From Planctomycetota bacterium (GTDB lineage: Bacteria; Planctomycetota; JAJSAM01; JAJVHW01): a DNA stretch of 64,000 nucleotides. How positions within the stretch are numbered: the first letter of the stretch is position 1; each line of letters starts with the position of its first letter. This document shows, piece by piece, positions 43,028 through 53,349 of the stretch. Made by a program: the position numbers and the translations under genes. The stretch is from the NCBI GenBank assembly GCA_024280885.1, contig JAJRPF010000056.1:62001-126000 (forward strand), given 5' to 3'. Under the pieces are notes generated by a model that made no database searches, had not been told where the DNA came from, and worked only from the letters and a program-made list of their open reading frames with translations.

Positions 43028-45745
43028 CTACTTGTCGCGCTCCGATCCGGACTTGCCGAAGCGCTCGCGCGCTTCCTTGCGTAGTCGTTCGAGTTCGAGG
43101 ATCGCATCGATCGCTTCGCGCGCCTTGGTGCGGACCTCGCTGTCCATCGAGTCGAGTTTCGCGATGAGGTCCGGGATCAACTCGGTGCGTCCGAGGGAGT
43201 CGGCCTGCGCGATGCCGCGGAGTACCGCTGCGCGTTCCGGACGCGCGAGCAACCAGCGCGCTGCCGGAAAGAGCGCCGGTGTTGGATGCCGTTCCGCCAG
43301 TACGGAGGTCGCGGCTGAGACGGCACGCCAATCCGAGTCTGCGTCAGAGATGAGCCGACTCACTGCGATCTCGATTGCGGATATCGAACCGACGTTCACG
43401 CCGCGACCGCGGAGCACGCGAGTCACCGGATAGAGCTGCGCTGGCGGTGTCTCGCGCAGCATGCGATCGACCACCTCATCGCGCACGTCGGGGGACGTCA
43501 TCTTCACGATGAACGCGACAACTGCGTCGTTGGGTGGTTCGCTCGCTGCGGCGAGCGCACGTGCCGCAGTGTTCATTCGCTCCGACCCCACCTCGTTATT
43601 GAGGAGCCCAGGCCACATGCCCGAGCGGATGTGTCGTACCCAATCGGTGATCGGGAAGAGGTCGCTCGATTTGGCGAGGGAAACCCACCACGTCCCCACC
43701 GATGCGTAGTGTCCGCGAACAAAGCTGACAATTGGGGCGCGATCGTCTCCGAGATCGAGGCGCTGTTCCCGTTCCGCACTCACGGCCGAGAGCGCCAAGT
43801 CCACAATCGCCGATCGCCCTGCGTCCGTGCGGACAACCTCGAACAGCTCCGTCAACGCAGGCGCGAAGACCCGGATTTTCGCAAGTCCCCAGGGTCTCGA
43901 AAAGTCGGCCTTGAAGATCGGATGCCAGTCCGGGTTCTGGAGTGTCGCGCGCGCTCTGACGTAGCGCACGAGTGGCTCGGTCGATTCCGGTACGCCGACG
44001 ACGACCAACGCGCCCAAGAACGAAGACTGAAGACTCGCGGCTTCCTCGACTCGGACAAGTCCCGGGAGCGTCTGCAGGAGGATTCTCGCGAAGCCGACGG
44101 AATAGACCGCAGCAGGGGCCGACCCCAATCGCATGCTCGCATCTACGATGGCAAGGCGATTAAGTGCGACGAGTCGGGAAGCGGGAGGGAGCCTGTCCAA
44201 GAGCGCCAGAGCCCGTGTCGCAAGTGCTTCCTGTTCCAGGGGGAGCGCGCCCAGCAATCGTGCAGACTCCACGTCGTCGAGACCGTCGAAGAGTGCATCC
44301 ACGGCAGCTCTCTGCTGCGCCGAGTCCAGCCTGCGGAGCGCGCGGCGCGCACTACTCCATTCCGTGCTGGACAGTTGGAAGTCGCGTTGCGACGTCCCAT
44401 CCGCGGCGTCCCGCCGCGTCACGTAGTTAGCGTGAGCGACACGGATGTGCGCGATGACGGTGTCGGCGTGTCGCTGTGTGTCGATTTCATCGAGAGAGCG
44501 CTTGTTGAGGACGTTCACAAAGAGGCGCCCTATTCCGCGTTCCACCGGCGAGGACGAGTCCGGATCGGACCAATTTCGGCTCACGTCGACGACGGACTTG
44601 AGGGCTTCGATCACCTCATTTGCGTCGGCCTGTTGAGCCAGCGCGCGGAGACCGAGCGTCCACCGGGGAGCGTCCCCCCTGTAGAGCGCGAAGACCCCGA
44701 GCGTTCTCCGTGTCGCGAGTAGGACGAGACCGGCCGACGGTTCGCCATCCGGAATCTCGCTCAGCGCCAGCTCCAACAGGCGCACTGCGGAAGCACTCGC
44801 GATGGCAGTGTCGTCGGCCGTCATCCAGCGCGTCAGAAGCTGCCACTGTTCGCGGCGGGGTTGCCCCTGCAGCACCGTGAAGAGTGCGCCTTTCCCGACC
44901 GGACCGGGTTGCAACGACGCGGCGAACGTCGTGCTGAACGGGATCGGGCCCGACATGAATCGCAACGTCCGATCGAGAGTCTTCGCATCTAACGCCTGTA
45001 GCTTTTCCTCGAGCACTGGGATCTGGTCCGCGTGCGAGTTCAGGTAGTTCCTGATGTCGAGCCCCGGGTAGGTGCGGTCCAGCCCGATGCGTGCCGTCCA
45101 TCGCGACATCAAATTCGGCTCATCCATACGGCAGAGTATCCGCATCGCATGCTTCGCGAGCGTGACGTCGGAGTGATCCAGCAGCTTGATCAAGAAGGGG
45201 CGCGCGGCGTCGCCCAGGATCGCGAAGTCCCGATAGACGGGCAGAGACTGATCGCCCATCGAGGCGCGTCCTAGTTCGAAGAGAAGCGACTGCAATTTCT
45301 TGTCGATCTCGGAGCCGATGCCGATCTCGAAGATGGCCTTCTGATACTCGCGGGCGCGGGCTCGCAGTGCGTCGGATGAACCCGTGTCGTCGGCGAGCTC
45401 ACCGAGCAGTCGCCGCGCTTCGTCACTGCGCCCGAGAAGCACGGAGCAGATCGCGAACCGGAACCGCGACTCGCCGCGGACGTTCTCTGGTGCGTCCGCG
45501 TCGTCGATCAGCGCGAGGTACGCGCGCGCCGCGTCGGCGACCTTCCCGTCCACGACTTCCAACTCGTACGCGCGGTGGTAGCGGTCTTGAGCACTGTCCT
45601 CCGCGCGTGCGACGTTCGGAACGAAGAGAGAGGCCGCGAGCACCGAGGTCAACGCGACCATGCGAACGGCGCTCACGACGTTGCAGGTGCGCGGGACGCT
45701 TGTGCGGTCGGGTCGAGATCGAGATTGAATGAGTCGAGCGTGCAT
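43028..45745 (-). CDS. Large exported helical-repeat protein
   Basis: 905 residues from ATG 45745, with GGAG 7 nt upstream. A long basic n-region precedes the signal core (about 28-44, RMVALTSVLAASLFVPN), cut after ARA at 48. A TPR-like start (DRYHRAYELEVVDGKVADAARAYLALI) gives way to HEAT-like helical repeats (LLDHSDVTLAKHAMRILCRM; LIAKLDSMDSEVRTKAREAIDAILE). No catalytic motif is seen. It is probably a periplasmic scaffold. It lies 84 bp downstream of the response regulator on the same strand and may share its transcript. Confidence 0.7.
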   Translation of the reverse strand: MHARLIQSRSRPDRTSVPRTCNVVSAVRMVALTSVLAASLFVPNVARAEDSAQDRYHRAYELEVVDGKVADAARAYLALIDDADAPENVRGESRFRFAICSVLLGRSDEARRLLGELADDTGSSDALRARAREYQKAIFEIGIGSEIDKKLQSLLFELGRASMGDQSLPVYRDFAILGDAARPFLIKLLDHSDVTLAKHAMRILCRMDEPNLMSRWTARIGLDRTYPGLDIRNYLNSHADQIPVLEEKLQALDAKTLDRTLRFMSGPIPFSTTFAASLQPGPVGKGALFTVLQGQPRREQWQLLTRWMTADDTAIASASAVRLLELALSEIPDGEPSAGLVLLATRRTLGVFALYRGDAPRWTLGLRALAQQADANEVIEALKSVVDVSRNWSDPDSSSPVERGIGRLFVNVLNKRSLDEIDTQRHADTVIAHIRVAHANYVTRRDAADGTSQRDFQLSSTEWSSARRALRRLDSAQQRAAVDALFDGLDDVESARLLGALPLEQEALATRALALLDRLPPASRLVALNRLAIVDASMRLGSAPAAVYSVGFARILLQTLPGLVRVEEAASLQSSFLGALVVVGVPESTEPLVRYVRARATLQNPDWHPIFKADFSRPWGLAKIRVFAPALTELFEVVRTDAGRSAIVDLALSAVSAEREQRLDLGDDRAPIVSFVRGHYASVGTWWVSLAKSSDLFPITDWVRHIRSGMWPGLLNNEVGSERMNTAARALAAASEPPNDAVVAFIVKMTSPDVRDEVVDRMLRETPPAQLYPVTRVLRGRGVNVGSISAIEIAVSRLISDADSDWRAVSAATSVLAERHPTPALFPAARWLLARPERAAVLRGIAQADSLGRTELIPDLIAKLDSMDSEVRTKAREAIDAILELERLRKEARERFGKSGSERDK

Positions 45746-45829
45746 GAGTCGTCTCCGCCGTGTTCCGGTACGTGTCCCGGGGTTGAGAGGAGCGTAGGGG
45801 CATCCAGCGGCGCGTGAGTCAGCCATGGG

Positions 45830-46555
45830 TCAGGTCTCCGTCAGCACTTCGTCAGCGTCGCCCGCCACCATCTCGAAGCGATATCCCAGTCCACGCACCG
45901 ACACGATGTGGCGCGGCTTCGCCGGATCGCTCTCGACCTTCTTGCGCAGGCCGAAGATCGCGGTGTCGATGACGCGCGAGACGACGTCGTCGTCGCCCCA
46001 GACCCCGCGCAGGAGTTCCACGCGCGTGACCGCTCGACCGGGTCTGCCGGCGAAGAACGCCAGCAACTCGAATTCGCGCGGGGTGAGGTGGATCGCAGCG
46101 CCGCTGCGGGTTGCCGATCGCGCGGCGAAGTCAACGGCGACGTCGCCAAAACGCAGTGCTCCCTGATCCGAGAGTCCGCGCTCTCGATCCCACGCACGCA
46201 AGCGGGTGCGAATGCGCGCGCGGAGTTCGCCCAGACTGAAGGGTTTCATCACGTAGTCGTCTGCGCCGAGATCCAAGCCCTTCACGCGATCGGCTTCCAG
46301 GCCACGTGCGGTAAGCATGAGCACGGGTGTGGCGACGCCATCGGCGCGCAGGCGGCGCAACACCTCGAAGCCGTCCATGCGCGGCATCATCACGTCGAGG
46401 ACGATCAGATCGGGATCCTCTGTGAGACCGCGACGCAGGCCCTCTTCGCCATCGGCGGCGAGCAACACACGGTAGCCCTCTGCGCGCAACGCCTCCTGTA
46501 GACCGAGGCGGATGCTCTCGTCGTCCTCGACCACCAGGATCGTCCACTCACGCAC
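45830..46555 (-). CDS. OmpR-family response regulator
   Basis: 241 residues from GTG 46555. The receiver has DD at 11-12, phospho-acceptor Asp54 (IVLDVMMP) and Lys104 (MKPFS). The C-terminal winged helix shows HLTPREFELLAFF, RVELLRGVWG and RHIVSVRGLGYRFE. It overlaps the histidine-kinase stop by 8 nt, so they form one translational unit with the kinase first. Confidence 0.96.
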   Translation of the reverse strand: MREWTILVVEDDESIRLGLQEALRAEGYRVLLAADGEEGLRRGLTEDPDLIVLDVMMPRMDGFEVLRRLRADGVATPVLMLTARGLEADRVKGLDLGADDYVMKPFSLGELRARIRTRLRAWDRERGLSDQGALRFGDVAVDFAARSATRSGAAIHLTPREFELLAFFAGRPGRAVTRVELLRGVWGDDDVVSRVIDTAIFGLRKKVESDPAKPRHIVSVRGLGYRFEMVAGDADEVLTET

Positions 46556-48254
46556 GTGCGTCTCCTCGGGATGCCGCGGGCAACCGCAACGTGAAGACCG
46601 CGCCGGTCGGCTTCTCGCCGTCTGGTGTCACTGCGACCGAGCCGCCCACGCCATCCATCAGTTCCTGGACGAGCGAGAGACCGAGGCCGGTCCCCGGGAT
46701 GCCGTCGGCCTGCGCGCGAACGCCGCGGGTGTAGCGCGTGAACACCGTCTGAAGCTCACTCGCCGCGATGCCGGGACCCTCGTCGGCGACCGTCACGCAG
46801 ACGTGTCTGTCTGCCGTGACGCTCCACGCGATCTCGATGGCGACGCCGCTCTCGGTGAACTTCCCGGCATTGTCGAGCAGGTTTCCGAGACACCGCGCGA
46901 ACGCCGTGGGATCTCCGCGCGCGACCACGTCATTTGCCCCGGTGACGTGCAGGTCGTCGGCACGCGCCGGATAGAGAGCGAGGAAGTCGGCGGATGCACT
47001 CTCGATGGCGTCGGCGATGTTCAAATCCTGCACGTCGTACGTGCGCTTGCCGTCTTCGAGCCGCGAGAGGTCGAGCAGGTTTGCGAGGAGCGACGTCAAT
47101 CGGGCGGCTTCCCGGGCGATCACGTCTGCGTATCGCTCGCGCGCATCCGGGGCGACGTCGGTTCCGGTCAACATCTCGGCGTAGAGTCGCAGCGACGTGA
47201 GCGGCGTCCGCAGGTCATGTGCGATCTCGTTCAGAAAACGCGCGCGCGCCTCGTCGAGTCGCGCGCGACGCCGCAACGAGACGAAGAGCATCACCGGTGC
47301 CGCGAGCAGAACCAGGATGAGTGCCGCCCCGAGTGCGAACCAGCGGCGGACTTGCGTGCCCTTCCACCATGCGTCTCCGCTCGGGAGGAGCGCGGCCCAG
47401 GACCCGGCGAGCGGTTGATCCAGGTGGCCAGCCCAGGCGACGCTCTCGAGATCCGCGTCGGCGCCGCGATCCCCGAACCAGAAGAGCCGAACGTCCGCAG
47501 CACCCGGCAAGTCGATTTGTAGTGACTGCCGGTGTACGTCGCGTTCCGAAGGCACGACAACGAACGGGCGACCGACACCGAATGCGAGCAGCGCTCCACC
47601 ATCGATCTCGTGGATGCCGACGCGACGGAGCAACGTGTCGATTGTCCCGGCGCTCTCGACCGCCGCAAGGAGGTCCATCAATGCCTCGGCCTGTTGCCAA
47701 GCGGGATCGTTGGGCTCCGTGCGTAACTGACGGCGGATGACGTACGCCTTGGTCGCGGCGGGAAGAGGCGTTTCACGGAGCGTCGCGAGGGTGGGGGAGC
47801 GCAACGCTTCGGCGAAGAGCCGGTCGGTGGTGGACGCGCCGTCGAATTCCACCGGCGGTCGCCCGGATTCGATCTCGAGACGCACCTGAGAGTCCGCGAG
47901 CGCGGCCGCACTCAGGCCCATGAGACTCTCGTCTCCGCAGGACCAGCGCTCCGACGACAGCGGCCCTTCGGCGAGACGCACGATGCCGGCGTGGCCCGCG
48001 ATCTCGACCGGAATGTCGCGCAACCCGGGCGGCGCGGCAGTCGACTCAAACTCGGCGCGAAAACGCTGGCGCAAGTCGGCCCCGCCATCCGGCAGTTCAT
48101 CCAGGCGCGCTCGTACCTCCACGCGTCCATCGGCGAGAAACGGCGCGACCTGCGCGCGATACGACGACCGCGCCAGCAGGCAGAGCAGCCCCGCGACAGC
48201 CACCGGCAAGATCGCCAGAGGCAGGACCAACCACTCGACACGGAGACTTCGCAC
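46548..48254 (-). CDS. Membrane sensor histidine kinase
   Basis: 568 residues from GTG 48254. Membrane spans lie at about 8-29 and 303-326 and enclose a periplasmic sensor of about 270 residues with no recognised fold. The H-box is EIAHDLRTPLTSLRLY (His about 344). The HATPase region shows NLLDNAGKF, VADEGPGIAA and GTGLGLSLVQEL. It should phosphorylate the downstream OmpR-type regulator. The ligand is unknown. Confidence 0.95.
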   Translation of the reverse strand: MRSLRVEWLVLPLAILPVAVAGLLCLLARSSYRAQVAPFLADGRVEVRARLDELPDGGADLRQRFRAEFESTAAPPGLRDIPVEIAGHAGIVRLAEGPLSSERWSCGDESLMGLSAAALADSQVRLEIESGRPPVEFDGASTTDRLFAEALRSPTLATLRETPLPAATKAYVIRRQLRTEPNDPAWQQAEALMDLLAAVESAGTIDTLLRRVGIHEIDGGALLAFGVGRPFVVVPSERDVHRQSLQIDLPGAADVRLFWFGDRGADADLESVAWAGHLDQPLAGSWAALLPSGDAWWKGTQVRRWFALGAALILVLLAAPVMLFVSLRRRARLDEARARFLNEIAHDLRTPLTSLRLYAEMLTGTDVAPDARERYADVIAREAARLTSLLANLLDLSRLEDGKRTYDVQDLNIADAIESASADFLALYPARADDLHVTGANDVVARGDPTAFARCLGNLLDNAGKFTESGVAIEIAWSVTADRHVCVTVADEGPGIAASELQTVFTRYTRGVRAQADGIPGTGLGLSLVQELMDGVGGSVAVTPDGEKPTGAVFTLRLPAASRGDARA

Positions 48255-48360
48255 GCCAGGAGGCTACTGCCTCGGCGCGCCTGATTGTCAGCGGAGTGTC
48301 AGGAGGTACGCGGACGCGAGCACGGCCGCAGGCGAGCGCCCACCGATGCACGGATCCGCG

Positions 48361-49968
48361 CTATTGGTCGCCCTGCTCGCGCCACCAACGCAGCCAGGCC
48401 TTCGCATCTTCGCCGTGGGGCTGGCTCGTGATCTCGTAGAGCGCGATCGCAGAGTACCGGCGCGTCTTCTTCTTCTTCAACGCCTCGATCAGGGCGGGGA
48501 CGGCCGGCCGGCCGATCGTTGTGAGCGCGCCCATCAATGCCGTCCGCATCTCGTGGTCGACCTTCTCGGTCAGCCGTACGGCGAGTGGTGGGCCCGCTCG
48601 GCCGTCGGCCGCCGCGCGCATGGCTGCGATCACGTCCATCTGCGTCTCTCGGTCCTTCGACTCGATCCCGACAACCAACCCGGGAACGCCGAGCGCGCCC
48701 AGTTCGCCGAGGACCCCGAGTGCGGCATCGCGTGCTCCGGTGGACTTCGCCGCGGCCACGAACTCGCCGAGCGAGGCTCCCGCGTAGCGCGCCTCGACCG
48801 GACCCTTGCGTGCGAGAGCCGCGAGCGACCGAACGGCCCCGAGCGCGAGCGCGTCGCTGCGTTCCCGGCGGAAGCGACCGAGCGACGTGCACGTACGGCT
48901 GCCTCCGAGGCGTACCAGTGCGAGGAACATCGCGTCGCGAACGCCCGCGTCCTTCTCGCGCCGGAGTGCGGACTGGATGGCGAGCGCAGCGGGCGTCCAG
49001 CCGAGCGACGCAAGTCGATCTGCCGTCGCGCGGCGTTCCTCCGGCACGGTCGATGACAAGCCCGCGGAGAGACGCCCGGCGATTGCGGACTCGCGGCCCG
49101 CCTCATCGTTGCGCTTCACGGCGTCCGGGTCCTCGTTGCGCCGCTTGCGATAGAAGTCCTTGAGACGGCCCGAGAGCTCCGAGACACGACCGAGGGCCTC
49201 GGTGTACGCCGCCGACGCCGTGTCGTCGGTCGAGACGAGCACTTCGAGCCAGCGTTCCACGGCCCCGGCCACGTCACTCGGTCGCGCCTTCTCGTGGGCT
49301 CGGGCCAGTTCCAGTGGGCTGCGAACCGGCGGCGGGACGGCGGGCGGTTCCGGCCGGAGAGGCGCCGATGCGGGAGCTGTCGGACGAGGGTCCGCACGTT
49401 CAGGAGCAGGCGGCGTCGGTGTCGGCACCGGTGGCTTGTCGCCCGAGCGTGATGTTCCTCCGATCCCGCTGGTCCCGCCGCCGGTCCCGTCGGTCCCGCT
49501 CCCACCGGTGCTCGTGCCATCAGTCCCGCGGTCTGACTTCTCAGGGCGACTGTCCGAGGCGCCGCTTCGTGTGGGGACTGCACCGCCCTTGGCCGCGGCA
49601 TGCATGGCCGCCATGATCCCGATCGGCGCATCCTTCTTTAGCCAGAACACCATCATGTTGATGTTCACCATGCGCTGATCGAGCGCCTCGATCTGATCTG
49701 GATTCGCGTCACAGTGCGCATCCAACACTTGGTAGACCCGCTTGAGTAAGCCATACGACTCGATGATTGCTGCGTTGCGTTGCTTGCGCGTGAGCGAGGT
49801 GTCGCCAGCGCGATTGAACGCCTGTGCTCCCGCTTCCTCACTCTGCGCAAGCTCATTCCAATCAAGCTCATCGGCGTATGCAATTGAGCATGCAATGCGG
49901 TCCACCGGCGGCGCTGCGTAGGCGAGGACCACCAGCAGAAGGGCTGTCGCCGCGAGTCTCTTGCGCAT
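48361..49968 (-). CDS. Exported HEAT-repeat protein with Pro/Gly-rich linker
   Basis: 535 residues from ATG 49968, overlapping the preceding stop by 4 nt. A Sec signal spans about 1-33 (LAATALLLVVLAYA). A helical N-terminal part is followed by a Gly/Ser/Thr then Pro-rich linker (GTDGTGGGTSGIGGTSRSG; PVPTPTPPAPE). The C-terminal 250 residues are HEAT-like repeats (GVRDAMFLALVRLGGS; ALMGALTTIGRPAVPALIEA) ending with an Arg/Trp helix (AWLRWWREQ). No enzyme motif is seen. It is coupled to the next HEAT protein, suggesting one complex. Confidence 0.75.
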   Translation of the reverse strand: MRKRLAATALLLVVLAYAAPPVDRIACSIAYADELDWNELAQSEEAGAQAFNRAGDTSLTRKQRNAAIIESYGLLKRVYQVLDAHCDANPDQIEALDQRMVNINMMVFWLKKDAPIGIMAAMHAAAKGGAVPTRSGASDSRPEKSDRGTDGTSTGGSGTDGTGGGTSGIGGTSRSGDKPPVPTPTPPAPERADPRPTAPASAPLRPEPPAVPPPVRSPLELARAHEKARPSDVAGAVERWLEVLVSTDDTASAAYTEALGRVSELSGRLKDFYRKRRNEDPDAVKRNDEAGRESAIAGRLSAGLSSTVPEERRATADRLASLGWTPAALAIQSALRREKDAGVRDAMFLALVRLGGSRTCTSLGRFRRERSDALALGAVRSLAALARKGPVEARYAGASLGEFVAAAKSTGARDAALGVLGELGALGVPGLVVGIESKDRETQMDVIAAMRAAADGRAGPPLAVRLTEKVDHEMRTALMGALTTIGRPAVPALIEALKKKKTRRYSAIALYEITSQPHGEDAKAWLRWWREQGDQ

Positions 49969-50807
49969 CACTTCTTCGGATCGGCCGGGGCGGCCGGAAT
50001 GCTGCCCAGCGCCTCGCGAGCCGCCCGGCGAACGTCCGCGCTCTTGTCCTTCTTGGCCACTTTCTCAAGCGCCGAACGCGCGCTGGCTGCGCGCAGGGCT
50101 CCGAGTGACCGACACGCGCGCAGTCGCACGATGGAGTTCCCGTCACGTGTCGCCATCTTGATCAGCGGTTCGATCACGCGGTCGTCGGCGAGAGTGGCCA
50201 TCGCCTCGGCGACGGCCTCGCGGATCTGCGACTCCTTCCGTTTCGCGAGCTTGAGCATCAAGTCGGCGAGTCCGGGTGCGGTTCTGTCGAGTTGAACGAC
50301 CGCCTTGATGGCAGCGCGGATGACCACGACCTTCTTGTTCTTCGTCGCTTCGATCAGTGTGGGAATGGCGCGCTTGTCCCCGATGCTCACCAGAGATCGG
50401 CAGGACTCGGCGGCGATCAACACGTTCTTGGCGCGTACGCCTTGCTTGCCACAGAGGAAGTCCACGGCTTCCTTGTTCCCCGGCCAGCCGAGTGCATCGA
50501 TCGCGTACGTGCTCCACTCGGCGTTCTTCGACTTCTTGATGTACTTGATGAGGATGTCGCGAGCGCTCTGCGTGCGCAGCCTGCCGAGATCCTCGAGCGC
50601 GCTCTTGACGTCCAACTTGTTACTCGCGTCGAGCAGCTTGAGGAGTTCCTGTGCGCGCGCGATCTGCTCGGCGGTCTCTACCGGGCGCTCGTCCCCGTCC
50701 TTGCCCTCGGCGGCCTGCGCCGGCGCGTCCGCCGCTACGAGAGGCGCGACGAAGAGCGCGCTTCCGATCGACAGCGCAAGCGCCGTCGTGATGGCGATCG
50801 ATTTCAT
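49968..50807 (-). CDS. Exported HEAT-repeat protein
   Basis: 279 residues from ATG 50807, with GGAGAG upstream. A signal peptide covers about 1-26 (ALALSIGSALFVAPLVAA). Five or six HEAT/PBS-lyase-like repeats follow (AIDALGWPGNKEAVDFL; CRSLVSIGDKRAIPTLIEAT; AMATLADDRVIEPLIKMA; CRSLGALRAASARSALEKVA). It is translationally coupled to the larger HEAT gene. It is probably a periplasmic scaffold; the function is unknown. Confidence 0.82.
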   Translation of the reverse strand: MKSIAITTALALSIGSALFVAPLVAADAPAQAAEGKDGDERPVETAEQIARAQELLKLLDASNKLDVKSALEDLGRLRTQSARDILIKYIKKSKNAEWSTYAIDALGWPGNKEAVDFLCGKQGVRAKNVLIAAESCRSLVSIGDKRAIPTLIEATKNKKVVVIRAAIKAVVQLDRTAPGLADLMLKLAKRKESQIREAVAEAMATLADDRVIEPLIKMATRDGNSIVRLRACRSLGALRAASARSALEKVAKKDKSADVRRAAREALGSIPAAPADPKK

Positions 50808-50955
50808 CTGGATGTCTCTCCTCGTATTGAACCCGCATCCTCACATCACACATGCCGAGCTTACCCTCCGGTGACGGATCGGGAACGGTATCTGGCCCGA
50901 GATGATTGGAAGTCCGTCGTCTCGTGGGAGCTTGCGGCCTGCTACTCTCTTGGTC

Positions 50956-53070
50956 ATGGGGATTCGATACAGACTCGTAGCAGGCGTCGTCGTAATTGGC
51001 ATGACGGCGGGGTTCTTGTCCGGTGGGCAAGAGGCGCGTGCGGAAGAGACGCTCGAACAGGGCCTCGATCGATGTCGGGCGCTCGTCCTGGAAGAGGAAT
51101 GGTCGAGAGCCGAGGCCGCGATGCGCGCTGTCCTGAAAGAGCACGAAGGCAACGTCATGGCCTTCGGTCACATCGACGAGATCGAGGAGACGCTGCGTCT
51201 CTGCATGTTCCGCCAGGAACACGGGATGCCGACTCCCGAGCAGATCTTCGGCGCGCCGGTGAAGCGCTTCGATCGCCACTCGCGCAAGGTCACGCTCGAA
51301 TTCGACTTGCCCTCCGGGTCGCAGTGGAAGAAGACGGGCGAACTCAATCTCTTCGACGTCCGTTTCGAGGGCTCGTTCACGCTCGGTTTCAGCGGCAGCC
51401 AGAAGCGGATCTTCGGCGTGCTGATCTGCTACGACGTCGAGAAGAAGGGGGGCTACGTCATGACCTCCGGCTCCGCGATCGAGGGCTACCAGACGATGCG
51501 CTCGGAGTTCGTACGCGTGGGGGAGACGGGGGATCGGAAGACGCTCGCGACCAAGACCCCGCCGACTACCAGCCTTTCGCGGGTTGAATTCGTTGTGCAG
51601 CGTCAGGGCGGAGCCTTCACGGTCAAGCGCAACGGGAAGTCCCTGCTGAAGGCGCGGGATAGCAAGTACTCATCCGGCTACTTCGCCGCGCTCGGTGGGA
51701 TATCCGAGATCTCCCTCAAGGCGCGCGTGGATCGACATTGGATGCGCGGCCGTGTCGGTGACCTCCTTGCCGCGAACTACGCCGAGTGGACGAAGACCAA
51801 GTGGAAACGGGACAAGGACCTGCCGGGCTGGCTCGCCCGAGGCCCCGCTGCGTTTCAGAACGAGCCGCTCACGCAATGGCCATCTGACCTGCCCCTCGGT
51901 CGCCGCAAGGAGTTGAACCGCGCGTTGAACTTCTATCTCGATGAGAAGCCCCTCGAGTTCCTCGTCGCCGTTGCGACCCTGGGCAAGCTTCCGAAGCGGA
52001 CGAGGCTGTGGATCAACGGTCTCGGTCAGTTGACGGCGACGACCTATAAGGCCGCCGAAAAGTCGTTCTCGACTCTGCTTGAGTTGGAGCCGGAGTTTCG
52101 ACCCGCGCTCGTGTTCCGCGGGATGGCGCGTCGTGGACTCCGTGATCGCGAGGGTGCGCTTGCCGATTTCAAGGCCGCCGAAGACGGGGCCTCGCAGTAC
52201 CCGCACCTCTACGCCGGGCGGGCATTCATCTATCTCTTCGACCATGACGTCGACGCCGCCTACGCGACGCTTGCCGAGGCCACGGCGAAGGGGATCGTCG
52301 GTCCCGTGATCGACGACCTGCGCGGTTGGGTGCATCGCGCCCGCCGCGGGCCGCAGTGGACCGAGCGCTTCGAGCACGAGACGGAGCACTTCATCGTCAT
52401 GAGCGACCACGGGAAGAAGCTCTGCTACGAGGTCGGGACGGCTCTTGAGAACGCCCGCAAGAAGTACGCGAAGCCCTTCGGTGAGATACCGCCGGGAGCG
52501 CCGAAGGCGCGTGTCTTCGTCTTCGCGGGACGCGAGGGCTATCTCGACTACGCGGGCGACTTGGCGATGGATCTGTCATGGACGTCGGGCGTCTACATCC
52601 CCGTCCTGCGCGAACTCGTGATCTGGGTACCGTTCGATCGCACCGACCTCGATCACACGGTGCGACACGAGGGCTTTCACCAGTATCTGCACAACTTCGT
52701 CGAGGACGCGCCGCTGTGGTTCAACGAGGGCTGGGCCGAGAACTTCGGTGCGACACGCGGCGACGAGCGGCGCGGCGATCTCATCGGCTGGCGGCGCTAC
52801 ATCGAGGGACTCACGCCCCTGCGTGAGTTGCTGCGCATGGACCGCCGGAGGTTCCTTGCGAAGGCGGCGCTGCACTATCCGGAGAGCGACGACGTCGTTC
52901 GATTCCTGCGCACGACGAGGGACAAGAAGCTCCGGCCGATGCTCCCCGCGTATCTCGCGGCACTCATTGCGGGGAAGTCGGCTCAGGAAGCCTACGACGC
53001 CGTCTTCGCGCCGCAGATCGACGCACTACAAACCGGCTTCGACAAGTACATGAAAGCCGGGGGCAAGTAG
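50956..53070 (+). CDS. Exported gluzincin metalloprotease with TPR region
   Basis: 704 residues from ATG 50956. A signal peptide covers about 1-29 (VAGVVVIGMTAGFLSG, cut after ARA). Residues about 95-265 look like a jelly-roll sugar-binding-type domain (VTLEFDLPSG; FGVLICYDVEKKGGYVM). TPR-like helices follow (SFSTLLELEPEFRPALVFRG; AYATLAEATAKG). The C-terminal peptidase-MA-like domain has HEGFH (about 570-574) and NEGWAENFG, the zinc ligands and catalytic Glu of a gluzincin. Such DUF1570-like proteins are common in Planctomycetota. It is divergent from the HEAT genes. Confidence 0.85.
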   Translation: MGIRYRLVAGVVVIGMTAGFLSGGQEARAEETLEQGLDRCRALVLEEEWSRAEAAMRAVLKEHEGNVMAFGHIDEIEETLRLCMFRQEHGMPTPEQIFGAPVKRFDRHSRKVTLEFDLPSGSQWKKTGELNLFDVRFEGSFTLGFSGSQKRIFGVLICYDVEKKGGYVMTSGSAIEGYQTMRSEFVRVGETGDRKTLATKTPPTTSLSRVEFVVQRQGGAFTVKRNGKSLLKARDSKYSSGYFAALGGISEISLKARVDRHWMRGRVGDLLAANYAEWTKTKWKRDKDLPGWLARGPAAFQNEPLTQWPSDLPLGRRKELNRALNFYLDEKPLEFLVAVATLGKLPKRTRLWINGLGQLTATTYKAAEKSFSTLLELEPEFRPALVFRGMARRGLRDREGALADFKAAEDGASQYPHLYAGRAFIYLFDHDVDAAYATLAEATAKGIVGPVIDDLRGWVHRARRGPQWTERFEHETEHFIVMSDHGKKLCYEVGTALENARKKYAKPFGEIPPGAPKARVFVFAGREGYLDYAGDLAMDLSWTSGVYIPVLRELVIWVPFDRTDLDHTVRHEGFHQYLHNFVEDAPLWFNEGWAENFGATRGDERRGDLIGWRRYIEGLTPLRELLRMDRRRFLAKAALHYPESDDVVRFLRTTRDKKLRPMLPAYLAALIAGKSAQEAYDAVFAPQIDALQTGFDKYMKAGGK

Positions 53071-53109
53071 CCGCGACGAGGGGTTTCACTTGCCGGTCGG
53101 AGGTTGAGA

Positions 53110-53188
53110 GGATCGTACCCGGGCGTCGGCGGGGCACCTGGCCTCGACAAGAGATCTCGTTGCTCCGCCGCCGACCGGGGACGGCGGG
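53110..53188 (+). repeat. 79-bp GC-rich dispersed repeat (copy 2)
   Basis: The reverse complement of 42765-42843 with about three mismatches. It begins GGATCGTACCCGGGCGTCGG and ends ACGGCGGG. Weaker similarity extends to about 53275. It occupies the 53071-53349 gap between convergent genes, where no ORF is convincing. Confidence 0.8.
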
Positions 53189-53349
53189 GCGTTGTCTCGA
53201 GTTCTTCGGAGTTCCGGCGCCGCCCCGCGGTCCCCGTCGAGCGGCGGACCGAGGGCGTCGCGGTGTCTGAGCCAGCCGAGACCGCCCCTCGCCGGGTACC
53301 ATTCAATTGGGGGCTCCGAACGGGACGGATGGCGAGTCTCCTTTCGGGA